This document shows, one piece after another, positions 10,381-19,019 of a DNA stretch of 64,000 nt. Origin of the DNA: Clostridium thermosuccinogenes. Lineage in GTDB: Bacteria; Bacillota; Clostridia; Acetivibrionales; DSM-5807. Each line of letters starts with the position of its first letter. Position 1 is the stretch's first letter. Both the position numbers and the translations under genes were made by a program. A model generated the notes under the pieces. The model saw only the letters and a list, made by a program, of their open reading frames with translations. It did no database searches and had not been told where the DNA came from. The DNA lies in contig NZ_CP021850.1 in NCBI RefSeq assembly GCF_002896855.1, forward strand, positions 1,327,665 to 1,391,664, read 5' to 3'.

Positions 10381-11520
10381 ATGGGAGATGCAAAAATGGA
10401 GCATGGAAAAAAGAAGGTTAAAAAGAGGGGAAGAAGTGCTGTTTTCTGGCTTCTGACTTTTCTGATCCTGATGGTGATTTTTCTCGTATGTGCCCAATGG
10501 TCATACAGGTATGTCATTGAGAGCGCGACGGAAAGGGCGGAAGGGACTCCTATAACCATAGCTCCTCAAGAGGGTATCAGCGTGGATATACCTTTAGGTT
10601 CAGGCACTGAATCGATAGCCAAAATACTAAAAGATAAAGGAATTATCCGATATCCCTTTATCTTCAAAATTATATCCAAGTTTGAAGGGTATGACGGTTA
10701 CTACAAGTCGGGAGTTCATATTCTGAAAAAAGGATTGACATATCAGCAGATAATGAAGATATTGACAGCCAACCCGGAGCGTTCTCCCAGCGTAAAAGTT
10801 ACGATACCTGAAGGCTACACATACAAGCAAATTGCCGATCTTCTGGCTAAAAAAGGCGTGGTGGACAGGGAAAAATTCGATGAAGTCGCCAATAACTATG
10901 ATTTCGATTTTGATTTCATTGATGATATACCGGAAGGACGCAAATACAGGCTTGAAGGTTACCTGTTCCCTGATACCTATGAATTTGATCCCAAAGCCGG
11001 GGAAGCAGCTGCCATCAAAAAGATGCTCACCCGTTTCAATGAAATGATTACCGAAAGTGAATATAAGAGGATGGAAAAGCTGGGTATGACACTGGATGAG
11101 GTGATAATCATAGCATCCCTCATTGAAAGGGAAGCAAAAGTATCCTCGGAGAGACCTATCATATCAGGAGTTATCCATAACAGGTTAAACAGCAAGGATC
11201 CAAGCATGAGGAAGCTCCAAATAGATGCAACCATCCAGTACATCTTCTTGAATGAGCAGGGTTCGGTAAAAGAAGTACTGCTTACCGAGGACACCAAGAT
11301 AGACCATCCTTACAACACATATAAGCATGAAGGACTGCCTCCGGGACCTATCAGCAGCCCTGGAGAGGATTCCATAAGGGCGGCTCTGTATCCGGAAGGG
11401 GATTATCTGTTCTATGTGCAGAAAGAGGACGGAACAGGGGAACACTATTTTACGAAGACTTATGATGAGCATCTAAGTGCTATGGATAAAGCTAAAAAGA
11501 ACAAACAATCCAAGGAATGA
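10381..11520 (+). CDS. mltG: Endolytic murein transglycosylase MltG (YceG-like)
   Basis: Cleaves nascent peptidoglycan strands at the membrane and limits glycan length. The protein has a basic cytoplasmic N-terminus, one membrane segment (about residues 19-40), a LysM-like region and the YceG catalytic domain; SLIEREAK (Glu249/Glu251) is the conserved catalytic stretch and GPISSPG near the end is also diagnostic. 379 residues is normal for Firmicutes. ATG 10381 follows gggg; ATG 10396, preceded by gggag, is an alternative start. Terminator follows directly. In Bacillus the orthologue yrrL also precedes trmR. Confidence 0.94.
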   Translation: MGDAKMEHGKKKVKKRGRSAVFWLLTFLILMVIFLVCAQWSYRYVIESATERAEGTPITIAPQEGISVDIPLGSGTESIAKILKDKGIIRYPFIFKIISKFEGYDGYYKSGVHILKKGLTYQQIMKILTANPERSPSVKVTIPEGYTYKQIADLLAKKGVVDREKFDEVANNYDFDFDFIDDIPEGRKYRLEGYLFPDTYEFDPKAGEAAAIKKMLTRFNEMITESEYKRMEKLGMTLDEVIIIASLIEREAKVSSERPIISGVIHNRLNSKDPSMRKLQIDATIQYIFLNEQGSVKEVLLTEDTKIDHPYNTYKHEGLPPGPISSPGEDSIRAALYPEGDYLFYVQKEDGTGEHYFTKTYDEHLSAMDKAKKNKQSKE

Positions 11521-11530
11521 TGAAAAAATA

Positions 11531-11560
11531 AAAATGTGAGGCCGAGGTCTCACATTTTTT
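11531..11560 (+). terminator. Intrinsic terminator after mltG
   Basis: Near-perfect stem aaaatgtgag-gcc / ggt-ctcacatttt ending in T6. It ends 18 bases before the trmR start, so trmR needs read-through or a promoter overlapping this hairpin. Confidence 0.85.
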
Positions 11561-11578
11561 ATGAATGGAGCATCGGTG

Positions 11579-12217
11579 ATGATATGTTACGATTATATAA
11601 ATGAGTACATCAGAAATACTATAAAGAGAAACAGCGGAATATTGAAGGAGATGGAAGAGTTTGCTGCGGAAAATCACGTTCCGATAATCCAGCCTGAGGT
11701 TGCGCGGCTCATTACCGTGCTGGGAAGGCTTAAGAAGCCTGAGCGCATCCTGGAGGTAGGAACTGCCATCGGTTACTCAACCCTCATCCTTTCAGAAATC
11801 CTTCAACCCGGCGGAAAAATTGACACTATTGACAGATATGAGCTTATGCTGAATCTTGCAAAAGAAAACATAAAAAGGGCCGGCAAGGAGGATGTTATAA
11901 ACGTCATAGCCGGAGAGGCCCTTGATGTGCTGAGATGCCTTGATAAAGAATATGATATGATCTTCCTGGATGCAGCTAAAGGCCAGTATCTGGAGTTTTT
12001 GCCGGAATGCTTGAGGATGCTGAAAACAGGCGGGCTTATAATATCGGATAATATCCTTTATAAAGGCATGGTTGCCAACGATGAGCTGGTGGTTAGAAGG
12101 AAAAAGACCATAGTAAAAAGGATGAGGGATTATCTGGACCATATATGCAACTGTGAACAACTGGATACCAGCATTATCCCCATCGGGGACGGCGTGGCCG
12201 TAAGCTATAAGCTGTAA
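11579..12217 (+). CDS. trmR: tRNA 5-hydroxyuridine methyltransferase TrmR-like O-methyltransferase
   Basis: A 212-residue class I SAM methyltransferase. ILEVGTAIGYS is the SAM-binding loop, and FLDAAKGQY, SDNILYKG and IPIGDGVA match the YrrM/TrmR family closely. TrmR methylates 5-hydroxyuridine at tRNA position 34 to 5-methoxyuridine, widening wobble decoding. The neighbours (mltG before, a U32 protein after) reproduce the Bacillus yrrL-yrrM-yrrNO order, which supports the role. I start at ATG 11579, with ggag eight bases upstream; an ATG at 11561 sits in the terminator tail without a Shine-Dalgarno. Confidence 0.88.
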   Translation: MICYDYINEYIRNTIKRNSGILKEMEEFAAENHVPIIQPEVARLITVLGRLKKPERILEVGTAIGYSTLILSEILQPGGKIDTIDRYELMLNLAKENIKRAGKEDVINVIAGEALDVLRCLDKEYDMIFLDAAKGQYLEFLPECLRMLKTGGLIISDNILYKGMVANDELVVRRKKTIVKRMRDYLDHICNCEQLDTSIIPIGDGVAVSYKL

Positions 12218-12546
12218 GCTTAATGTTGCATGTTGGAAGCTGCAAACTGGATGTTGCAAGCTATAACTGCTAATCATAAACTAAGAGAAGAATGCAGTAA
12301 GTAAAAAACTGTAAGCTGGAAGCCGCAAGCTGAATCCTATTTAAAATTAACCGGAAATCTGTAAAATGGATTTTCTACCGCTGGATCAAAGCTTAGACGG
12401 GTAGATGAAGAGGCAGTATATTTACAAGCTTGTGAAGCACAATATTTGGCTGAGTTAATGGGAAGCAAATGATTATTGGAATGAGCCATAGATAGTGTAA
12501 GCAAATATGAAAAATGTGATATGACGCTAAAGCGGAGGATTGGAAT
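12218..12546 (+). other. 329-base gene-free spacer with repeated short words
   Basis: No coding sequence or clear terminator. The first 115 bases repeat variants of gcaagct, taagct and gttgca (for example ttgcatgttggaagctgc, ttgcaagct, gtaagctggaagccgcaagc), which looks like decayed repeat DNA. The final part supplies the gcggagg Shine-Dalgarno of the U32 gene. Confidence 0.5.
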
Positions 12547-13782
12547 ATGAATAAAATAGAGTTGCTTGCTCCGGCAGGAAGCTTGGAGAAGTTAAAAATG
12601 GCGATTGAGTATGGTGCCGATGCAGTGTATCTGGGAGGCGAAGCGTATGGCCTGCGGGCCGGTGCAGAAAACTTTGCCCCGGGGGAAATGGAAGAAGGGG
12701 TGGAATACGCCCATTCCCGGGGGAAAAAGGTATACCTTACCATGAATATAATACCCCATAACGAGGACATTGAAGGAATGGCCGAGTATGTCAAGGTGGT
12801 TACCAAAATTGGTGTGGATGCAATTCTGGTATCCGATCCCGGTGTGTATTCCATTGTAAGGGAAGCTTCTCCGGATATGGAGATACATCTCAGCACCCAG
12901 GCCAACAATACCAACTGGAAGAGCGCAGAATTCTGGTACCGCCATGGGGTAAAAAGGATTGTGCTGGCCAGGGAGCTTTCACTAAAGGAGATCGAAGAAA
13001 TCAGGGAAAGAGCTCCGAAGGACCTGGAGTTTGAGGTTTTCGTGCATGGAGCGATGTGCATTTCATATTCGGGAAGATGCCTCTTAAGCAGCTATATGGC
13101 CGGCAGAGATGCCAACAGGGGTGAGTGCGCCCATCCCTGCCGCTGGAAATATTACCTGGTGGAGGAAAAGAGACCCGGGGAGTATATGCCCGTATATGAA
13201 AATGAGAGGGGTACTTTCATATTCAACTCAAGAGATCTGTGCATGATAGAACACATTCCCGAGCTTATCAATACCGGAGTGTCCAGCCTTAAAATCGAAG
13301 GCAGGATGAAGAGCTCCTTTTATGTGGCGACGGTTGTCAAAGCTTATCGTGATGCGATTGACGCCTATTACAGCGATCCTGAAGGATACAGGTTCAATCC
13401 TAAATGGCTTGAGGAAATATCCAAGGTGAGCCATAGGGAGTTTACCACAGGCTTTTATTTTAACAAGCCCACGGAGAAAGATCAGATATATAACACCAGC
13501 TCATATATCCGGGGTTATGATTTTGTGGGAATAGTGATGGAGTATGACAGCAAAACGGGAATAGCCACCGTAGAGCAGAGAAACAGGATGTTTCTTGGAG
13601 ATGAGATAGAAGTGGTAAGGCCTAAAGGAGACTTTTTCATACAAAAAATAGAGAGCATGAAGAATTCCGACGGAGAAAGCATCGATGTGGCTCCGCACCC
13701 TCAGATGACCGTTTATATGCCGATGGAAAAGTCTGTGGAGAAGTTCACCATGCTGAGGCGAAAAGCCGGAGGAGATCAGTAG
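12547..13782 (+). CDS. trhP: U32 family protein, probable tRNA U34 hydroxylase TrhP
   Basis: A 411-residue peptidase-U32 family protein; members are now known as prephenate-dependent RNA hydroxylases rather than proteases. It begins ELLAPAGSLEKLKMAIEYGA, typical of TrhP/YegQ, and has the cysteine-bearing signature GRCLLSSYMAGRDANRGECA (about residues 178-197) followed by HPCRW. TrhP forms 5-hydroxyuridine at tRNA position 34, the substrate of TrmR encoded just upstream, so the pair makes a two-step wobble-uridine pathway. Bacillus needs two adjacent U32 proteins, whereas here only one is present. gcggagg precedes the ATG. Confidence 0.87.
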   Translation: MNKIELLAPAGSLEKLKMAIEYGADAVYLGGEAYGLRAGAENFAPGEMEEGVEYAHSRGKKVYLTMNIIPHNEDIEGMAEYVKVVTKIGVDAILVSDPGVYSIVREASPDMEIHLSTQANNTNWKSAEFWYRHGVKRIVLARELSLKEIEEIRERAPKDLEFEVFVHGAMCISYSGRCLLSSYMAGRDANRGECAHPCRWKYYLVEEKRPGEYMPVYENERGTFIFNSRDLCMIEHIPELINTGVSSLKIEGRMKSSFYVATVVKAYRDAIDAYYSDPEGYRFNPKWLEEISKVSHREFTTGFYFNKPTEKDQIYNTSSYIRGYDFVGIVMEYDSKTGIATVEQRNRMFLGDEIEVVRPKGDFFIQKIESMKNSDGESIDVAPHPQMTVYMPMEKSVEKFTMLRRKAGGDQ

Positions 13783-13935
13783 AAAAAGCATTTAACAATA
13801 AATGGGATAAGGTTTGATCAAGGCTCATGTAAATAGATTTTGCTTTTTGCAATATGTGAAAACAGATACTAAAACTTGCACGAAGCAATAACCGGAACGA
13901 GCATATGCACGGGATCAAATATGTAAAGTATAAAG

Positions 13936-13975
13936 TTTCCCTTTCCATGGAAGAATTAAAAAATGGAAAGGGGAA
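13936..13975 (+). promoter_or_regulatory. Hairpin overlapping the PBP ribosome-binding site
   Basis: ttccc-tttccat pairs with atggaaaggggaa (one bulged base), placing the only Shine-Dalgarno-like sequence (aaagggg, 13967-13973) of the following PBP gene inside the stem. It could be a translational switch; a T4 run follows, so weak terminator function is also possible. Confidence 0.4.
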
Positions 13976-13984
13976 TTTTGCTAT

Positions 13985-15643
13985 ATGCTGGATAAAAGGA
14001 AAAAGATATTGCTTATAGGCATTTACATCATATTTGCAGCTCTCATAGCCCGTATGTCCTATTTTCAGTTGTTTCAGAGCAAGGAGCTTTCAAAAGCGGC
14101 CTCCAGCCAGAAATTTACCGACGTTGTCATTGAAAAAGCCCGGGGAGACATATTGGACAGAAACGGCATCAGTTTCACCGGAAGAGGCACAGAAACTTCC
14201 GTCGTAATCAAAACGCTGATGCTGAGGGGAATGGATTCGGACATAGACAGGCTCAGCTCCATACTGGGTGTGAATTCAGCCAAGCTCAGAAGGGAAATCG
14301 GTATTAAAAAGGAACCGATAATCCTCGAGATCAATGAGAGACAGAGAAGGGAACTGGTGGATTCCAAACTAAACGGGATATCGGTGGTGCATGCCCGGAA
14401 AAGGTATGATGACAATTCTCTGGCGAAGCATATAATCGGATATATAAACCGGTCGGAACAGGTTGGCACTGCCGGTATTGAAAGATCTTACGAAAAGGTG
14501 CTGAACAGCGGGACAAACAAAGTCATAGGAGTAATTACCGATGCGACGTATAATCCTTTGTACGGTCTGGGATACAGGATTATGGATAATGTGCAAAGCA
14601 AGAAGCTCAATGTCAAGCTCACCTTGGATTATCACATACAAAAGATAGTTGAAGATGTTATGGAAAAAAACAATGTCAGTGGTGCGGTGGTAGTTGAGGA
14701 CGTAAACACCGGAGATATTGTAGCCATAGCCAGCAAGCCGGATTTTGATCAGAACAGGGTTGACGAGTACCTGGACAGCCCGGACAAGGAATTGTTCAAT
14801 AAGGCTGTCGCTTCTTATAATGTAGGGTCCATCTTCAAGATAATAGATTCCGCCTGCGCCCTGGAGACCAACCAGGATGTCGACGACAGGTATTTCTGTA
14901 AAGGATATATAGAAATCGGAGATACGATAATAAAATGCGGCTCGTACAACTCAGGCGGGCATGGAGAAGTGGATTTTACCAGGGCTTTTGCCCTGTCCTG
15001 CAATCCTTATTTTATTGATCTGGGGATAAGGATGGGTCCGAGAAGCATAATTGACATGGCCAAAAAGCTCGGATTCGGAGAAGTTACAGGGATAAAAGAG
15101 CAGGGAATTGATGAGTCCGGCGGCAGCCTGCCGGATATCGGAAGCCGGGTCTTTACCTATGGGGATACGGCAAATATGTCCATCGGACAGGGTGAAGTGC
15201 TGGCAACACCGCTTCAGGTTGCGGACCTGGTTGCTACTGTGGCAAACGGAGGCATCAAAAACAAGATAAACATAGTCGACAGCATAGTGGATGAAAATGG
15301 CAACAAGGTCAGCAGTATAAAAAAGCAGGAAGGCAGAAGGGTGATGTCTAAGGAGACTTCGGACTTCTTAAGGAGCATGATGGAAGAGGTGGTGGATGCC
15401 GGTACCGGTACCAGAGCCAGTTTGGAGGAATACGGAGGATCCGGAGGCAAGACCGGCAGTGCGGAAACGGGATTGAGCGCTGGCAACGGCAATGTTGTAC
15501 AGGCATGGTTTGCAGGGTATTTTCCAAGGATGAACCCGAAATATTCCATAGCTGTTTTTGTAGAAAACGGAAGGGCCGGAAACAAAACCGCCGCACCGGT
15601 TTTTGAAGAAATAGCCGGAGAGATAATGAAGAAAGGTTATTGA
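13985..15643 (+). CDS. Class B penicillin-binding protein (peptidoglycan DD-transpeptidase)
   Basis: A 552-residue membrane-anchored transpeptidase: short cytoplasmic N-terminus, one membrane segment (about residues 8-25), a dimerisation domain with RGDILDRNG, then the penicillin-binding domain. Active-site motifs are complete: Ser282-Ile-Phe-Lys285, Ser338-Cys-Asn340 and Lys489-Thr-Gly. No PASTA domains. It cross-links peptidoglycan at septum, lateral wall or spore cortex; which of these cannot be decided, and the gene lies outside a division cluster. Translation may be limited by the hairpin at 13936. Confidence 0.9.
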   Translation: MLDKRKKILLIGIYIIFAALIARMSYFQLFQSKELSKAASSQKFTDVVIEKARGDILDRNGISFTGRGTETSVVIKTLMLRGMDSDIDRLSSILGVNSAKLRREIGIKKEPIILEINERQRRELVDSKLNGISVVHARKRYDDNSLAKHIIGYINRSEQVGTAGIERSYEKVLNSGTNKVIGVITDATYNPLYGLGYRIMDNVQSKKLNVKLTLDYHIQKIVEDVMEKNNVSGAVVVEDVNTGDIVAIASKPDFDQNRVDEYLDSPDKELFNKAVASYNVGSIFKIIDSACALETNQDVDDRYFCKGYIEIGDTIIKCGSYNSGGHGEVDFTRAFALSCNPYFIDLGIRMGPRSIIDMAKKLGFGEVTGIKEQGIDESGGSLPDIGSRVFTYGDTANMSIGQGEVLATPLQVADLVATVANGGIKNKINIVDSIVDENGNKVSSIKKQEGRRVMSKETSDFLRSMMEEVVDAGTGTRASLEEYGGSGGKTGSAETGLSAGNGNVVQAWFAGYFPRMNPKYSIAVFVENGRAGNKTAAPVFEEIAGEIMKKGY

Positions 15644-15649
15644 CTTTGT

Positions 15650-15678
15650 TTGTATTTTCTCGTCACAAATGGTAAAAT
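15650..15678 (+). promoter_or_regulatory. Possible promoter for the rhomboid-like gene
   Basis: TTGTAT at 15650-15655, 17-base spacer, TAAAAT at 15673-15678, just beyond the PBP stop codon. Confidence 0.35.
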
Positions 15679-15713
15679 GGTGATAACCTTATCTTGATAT
15701 TGGGGTGTATGCT

Positions 15714-16514
15714 GTGCGCTTTCTTAATAAACTTGAAAAAAGCTTGGGTAAATTTGCTATCAAAGGCTTGATGAAATATATTGTCGCTTTTAATCTGGCG
15801 GTATTTTTGCTAATGTTTGTGGACCCCACAGGAAGCTTGGTGAGTAAACTCATGCTGTATCCGGACAGGGTCATGAAAGGAGAAGTATGGAGGCTGATTA
15901 CCTATATTTTTATACCTCCGTCCACATCTCCCTTCTGGATATTGTTCACCTTGTATTTTTATTACATGGTGGGTTCTGCATTGGAGAATGAGTGGGGCAG
16001 CTTTAAATTTAATGTTTACTACCTGGTTGGCATGATCGGTACAACAATTTCCTCCTTCATTACTGGTGCCGCCGGAACAGCCTATTACCTGAATATGTCC
16101 TTATTCCTGGCTTTTGCTTTCATATATCCGGATTATCAGATACTTATTTTTTTCTTCCTGCCGGTGAAGATGAAGTATCTGGCCTGGCTTGATATAATAT
16201 TGCTGGGGATTTCCTTCATAGGAGGAAGCTTTGCGGCAAGGCTTGCAATAATAGCAGCGATAGCCAATTACCTGTTATTCTTCGGGAAAGACATGATGCT
16301 GGCAATAAAGAACAGGGGCAATGCTTACTCCAACAGGCAGAGATTTGCAAGGAGCATGTCCAGGATAGAGGCATTCCATAAATGCACCATATGTGGAATA
16401 ACTGAAAAGGACGATAAGAATATGGAGTTCAGGTATTGCTCAAAATGTGAGGGGGATTATGAGTACTGCATGGATCATTTAAAAAATCATGAGCATATCA
16501 GGAAGGAAGCATAG
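15714..16514 (+). CDS. Rhomboid-like membrane protein with C-terminal zinc-finger-like domain
   Basis: A 266-residue protein with six or so membrane segments arranged as in rhomboids, including an N-terminal VWRLITYIF element and WGSFKFNVYYL. I see no GxSG serine motif: the matching segment reads YYLNMSLFLAF, and no paired catalytic His is evident, so it is probably a protease-dead (pseudo-rhomboid/derlin-like) member. The last 50 residues hold CTICG, YCSKC, YC and two His, which look like a zinc-binding ribbon. GTG 15714 is favoured by ggggtg six bases upstream; GTG 15705 is the alternative. Function unknown. Confidence 0.7.
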   Translation: MRFLNKLEKSLGKFAIKGLMKYIVAFNLAVFLLMFVDPTGSLVSKLMLYPDRVMKGEVWRLITYIFIPPSTSPFWILFTLYFYYMVGSALENEWGSFKFNVYYLVGMIGTTISSFITGAAGTAYYLNMSLFLAFAFIYPDYQILIFFFLPVKMKYLAWLDIILLGISFIGGSFAARLAIIAAIANYLLFFGKDMMLAIKNRGNAYSNRQRFARSMSRIEAFHKCTICGITEKDDKNMEFRYCSKCEGDYEYCMDHLKNHEHIRKEA

Positions 16515-16526
16515 GAGTATAACTAA

Positions 16527-16550
16527 AAAACTGCCTTTAACGGCAGTTTT
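16527..16550. terminator. Bidirectional terminator between the rhomboid-like gene and sigK
   Basis: aaaactgcc / ggcagtttt stem with a six-base loop, A-rich on one side and T-rich on the other. It serves both convergent genes and overlaps the sigK stop codon. Confidence 0.8.
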
Positions 16551-17247
16551 CCGGCTTAAACTCCTTGCTGAGCTTCTTGATGGCTTTTTTCTCTATCCTG
16601 GAAACATAGGATCTTGATATTCCGAGCATCTTGGCGATTTCCCTCTGGGTTTTTCCCGATCCGTTGAGAAGGCCGTATCTTAACTCAAGCACAGTCTTTT
16701 CCCTTTTTTTTAGAACATCCTGCATTTTATTATATAGACGTTTAACCTGCATCTTGAGCTCTACTTCGTCGAGGACTGAGTCGGCTTCATTTCCCACCAC
16801 ATCTATAAGGGTGATTTCATTGCCATCCCTGTCAACCCCGATCGGGTCCTGGAGGGATACCTCGTTCTGGGTTTTCTTATTCGACCGGATCTGCATCAAT
16901 ATCTCGTTTTCAATGCACCGGGCGGCATAAGTAGCAAGTCTGGTTCCCTTAAGATTATCAAAAGTGGTTATTGCTTTGATCAATCCTATGGTGCCTATTG
17001 ATATCAGGTCGTCAATATCATTTCCATAGGAGTTGTACTTTTTTACAATATGGGCAACCAGGCGCAGATTTCGTTCTATAAGTATGTTCCTTGCTTCTTC
17101 ATCACCGTTTTTGTACATTTCCATGTATTTCTGTTCTTCTTCTGGTGTAAGTGGTTGCGGGAATGAGTTTGGGTTTGAGACATAACCGCACATTAAAAAC
17201 ATGCTTTTAATTGCGTTTATAAGGGCAGTAGGCAGTATAGGCAGCAA
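16537..17247 (-). CDS. sigK: RNA polymerase sporulation sigma factor sigma-K
   Basis: A 236-residue late mother-cell sigma factor. About the first 25 residues form a hydrophobic pro-sequence (MLPILPTALINAIKSMFLMC) of the kind removed by SpoIVFB. Region 2 (NLRLVAHIVKKYNSYGNDID, DLISIGTIGLIKA) and region 4 (TQREIAKMLGISRSYVSRIE) match SigK. The reading frame is continuous: the gene is not split by a skin-type prophage as in Bacillus subtilis. TTG start with agggggtg six bases upstream. A tentative sigma-E-like promoter (tcatat ... cttatata) lies around 17325-17354 on this strand. Confidence 0.93.
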   Translation of the reverse strand: MLPILPTALINAIKSMFLMCGYVSNPNSFPQPLTPEEEQKYMEMYKNGDEEARNILIERNLRLVAHIVKKYNSYGNDIDDLISIGTIGLIKAITTFDNLKGTRLATYAARCIENEILMQIRSNKKTQNEVSLQDPIGVDRDGNEITLIDVVGNEADSVLDEVELKMQVKRLYNKMQDVLKKREKTVLELRYGLLNGSGKTQREIAKMLGISRSYVSRIEKKAIKKLSKEFKPENCR

Positions 17248-17655
17248 TTATGGCACCCCCTGTCAATTTCACTGCTGCAAGCTTATATAAAACTCCCATC
17301 TCTGTATTTTTCTTGAGATGGTTCTTTATATATAAGTTACCTTTTCATGATATGAGGCAACCTGACGGGGTGTGCATGTACAAAGGTGGACAGAAAGCTG
17401 GTGTATTCCTGTTTTGCGGCAGTACAGCCCATTTATTTTCTTCTTTTAATAGGGTATGGGGTAGACATGCAGTAGGTTAGATCATATATGATTTGTTCAC
17501 AGAATATTAACAAAATGTTATCATTATCTTAACATTTGGTTGATAATATAAGGCTGTAGAAGTACTTTTCATTAGGCCTCCTCAATATAATATAAGCACG
17601 CATAAAAAAGCCTTAGTCAAAAGGACTAGGGCTTTTTGCATACCTTGTAAACCAT
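17248..17655. other. 408-base intergenic region between ytvI and sigK
   Basis: Holds the sigK upstream region, a perfect 12-base palindrome atcatatatgat at 17481-17492, an imperfect inverted repeat (aacaaaatgtta at 17509 with taacatttggtt from 17530), and the ytvI terminator. A 76-codon plus-strand open frame shows no ribosome-binding site or protein-like composition and was not called. Confidence 0.5.
17604..17637 (-). terminator. Intrinsic terminator of ytvI
   Basis: aaaaagccttagtc / gactagggcttttt, a 14-base stem with one wobble pair and a four-base loop; read on the minus strand it ends in a T run 20 bases after the ytvI stop. Confidence 0.85.
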
Positions 17656-18747
17656 TCAGGTTGGTTTTTCGTCGGGTGACAGCAGTTCTTTTAAAGTCCG
17701 GTTTTTCAATATGCCGGATATTATATTCCTCAGCAGCAAAAGGGTGATAGGTCCTACAATCATACCGGCAAATCCCATTAGCCTCAAGCCTGTATACATG
17801 GCCACCAAAGTAAGCAGCGGATGAACTCCGATTTGATGCCCCAGTACCTTTGGCTCGATCATCTGCCGGACTACCAGCACAATTAGATATAAAATTACCA
17901 GGGATACGGCAAGCCTGAAATCTCCGGTGAGCAGTTCATATATAGCCCAGGGTATCAAAACTCCTCCGGTACCCAGTATGGGAAGCGCATCAATAATGCT
18001 GATAACCAGTGCCAATGTCAGGGGATGGGATATTCGAATTATCAGAAATCCCGTATATAGCTCGGTAAAGGTTATGGCCATCAGTATGAGCTGTGCCCGG
18101 ATATAGCCGAAAAGGGCGGAAAACATATCATCCTTTATTGTTATGACCTTATGTACCCAGCTTTCAGGAACCTGCTTTTTAATGAAGGAATATATTCTTT
18201 CTCTGTCGCTGGTCATGAAATAGGTGGACAATATGGTTACGATGGTGAAAATCAGCGCTTCAGGCAAAGAAATTGCCGTATTCAAAATCCCTGTAAAGAG
18301 GGAGTTTATGAGATTCATCAGTGTGGATGACAGGTTGGACAGCATTTTCTCAATATTCAGGGTAACTTCCTTGGGAAGGCCCAGATATATGTCCATGCCC
18401 TTTCTGACTATGGCGTCTATGTTATTATATAGCTCGGTAAATAATTGGGGCAAGGTGGCAGACATACTGGTAATCTCCCTGATCAGGCTGGATACGGCTT
18501 TGGTGATAATAAGCCCCAGGACCAGAAGCACCAAAAGGATGGTTATGGCACTGGCAGCCTTCCTGGGCAGCCTTACTTTATTTACCAGCAATTTGACCAA
18601 TGGTTCCATCATATTGGACAATGCAAAAGCGATGATGAATGGTATGAGATAAAAAGCCAGCTTAAAAAACACAAAAACCCCAAGGAATATGCCGGCTATA
18701 GCAAGCAAGAGTTTTAAGACATTTTTTGCATTTAAATCAATACCCAT
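17656..18747 (-). CDS. ytvI: Sporulation integral membrane protein YtvI (AI-2E transporter family)
   Basis: A 363-residue polytopic membrane protein of the AI-2 exporter-like (PF01594) superfamily with seven or eight membrane segments. The family core is clear: ALPILGTGGVLIPWAIYELL and MIEPKVLGHQIGVHPLLTLV, followed by GFAGMIVGPI. The YtvI subgroup is tied to sporulation, and sigK lies directly downstream on the same strand. I use the ATG at 18747, preceded by aaaggtg at ideal spacing; a GTG nine bases upstream is possible. Transported substrate unknown. Confidence 0.82.
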   Translation of the reverse strand: MGIDLNAKNVLKLLLAIAGIFLGVFVFFKLAFYLIPFIIAFALSNMMEPLVKLLVNKVRLPRKAASAITILLVLLVLGLIITKAVSSLIREITSMSATLPQLFTELYNNIDAIVRKGMDIYLGLPKEVTLNIEKMLSNLSSTLMNLINSLFTGILNTAISLPEALIFTIVTILSTYFMTSDRERIYSFIKKQVPESWVHKVITIKDDMFSALFGYIRAQLILMAITFTELYTGFLIIRISHPLTLALVISIIDALPILGTGGVLIPWAIYELLTGDFRLAVSLVILYLIVLVVRQMIEPKVLGHQIGVHPLLTLVAMYTGLRLMGFAGMIVGPITLLLLRNIISGILKNRTLKELLSPDEKPT

Positions 18748-18848
18748 AAGTAGCACCTTTACTAAGTAGTTGGAAAATGTACCGGGTAAAGCCAGGGCTA
18801 AACTCCTGTTTTTCCGCCGGTTGGCACATACCCGACCGTACTATTATT

Positions 18849-18877
18849 AGTTTATACCAGGTTTTTACTAGAGTCAA
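18849..18877 (-). promoter_or_regulatory. Predicted ytvI promoter
   Basis: On the minus strand TTGACT (18872-18877) is followed after 15 bases by TATAAA, or after 17 bases by TAAACT, giving a leader of about 95 bases before ytvI. Confidence 0.45.
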
Positions 18878-18955
18878 TATTGTTGTAATCCATTATAAAG
18901 CAAAGTCGGGCTGACCATCCATATCTTTACAAATATTGATGCCATTTAAATACAT

Positions 18956-18981
18956 ATTAAGGAGGACTGCCTTAATTTTTT
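18956..18981 (+). terminator. Orphan terminator-like hairpin upstream of the histidine kinase
   Basis: attaagg / ccttaat stem with a seven-base loop followed by T6 on the plus strand. No plus-strand gene precedes it (ytvI is divergent), and the kinase promoter lies downstream at 19020. Confidence 0.6.
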
Positions 18982-19019
18982 GCATGTTATGATATATGCA
19001 CCCATAAAGGATGAATTTA

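Noticed and set aside
16537-17247. sigK interrupted by a skin-like element
   Set aside because: The reading frame is continuous from pro-sequence to region 4.
17250-17480. 76-codon plus-strand frame between sigK and ytvI
   Set aside because: No Shine-Dalgarno, atypical composition, and it overlaps the sigK upstream control region.
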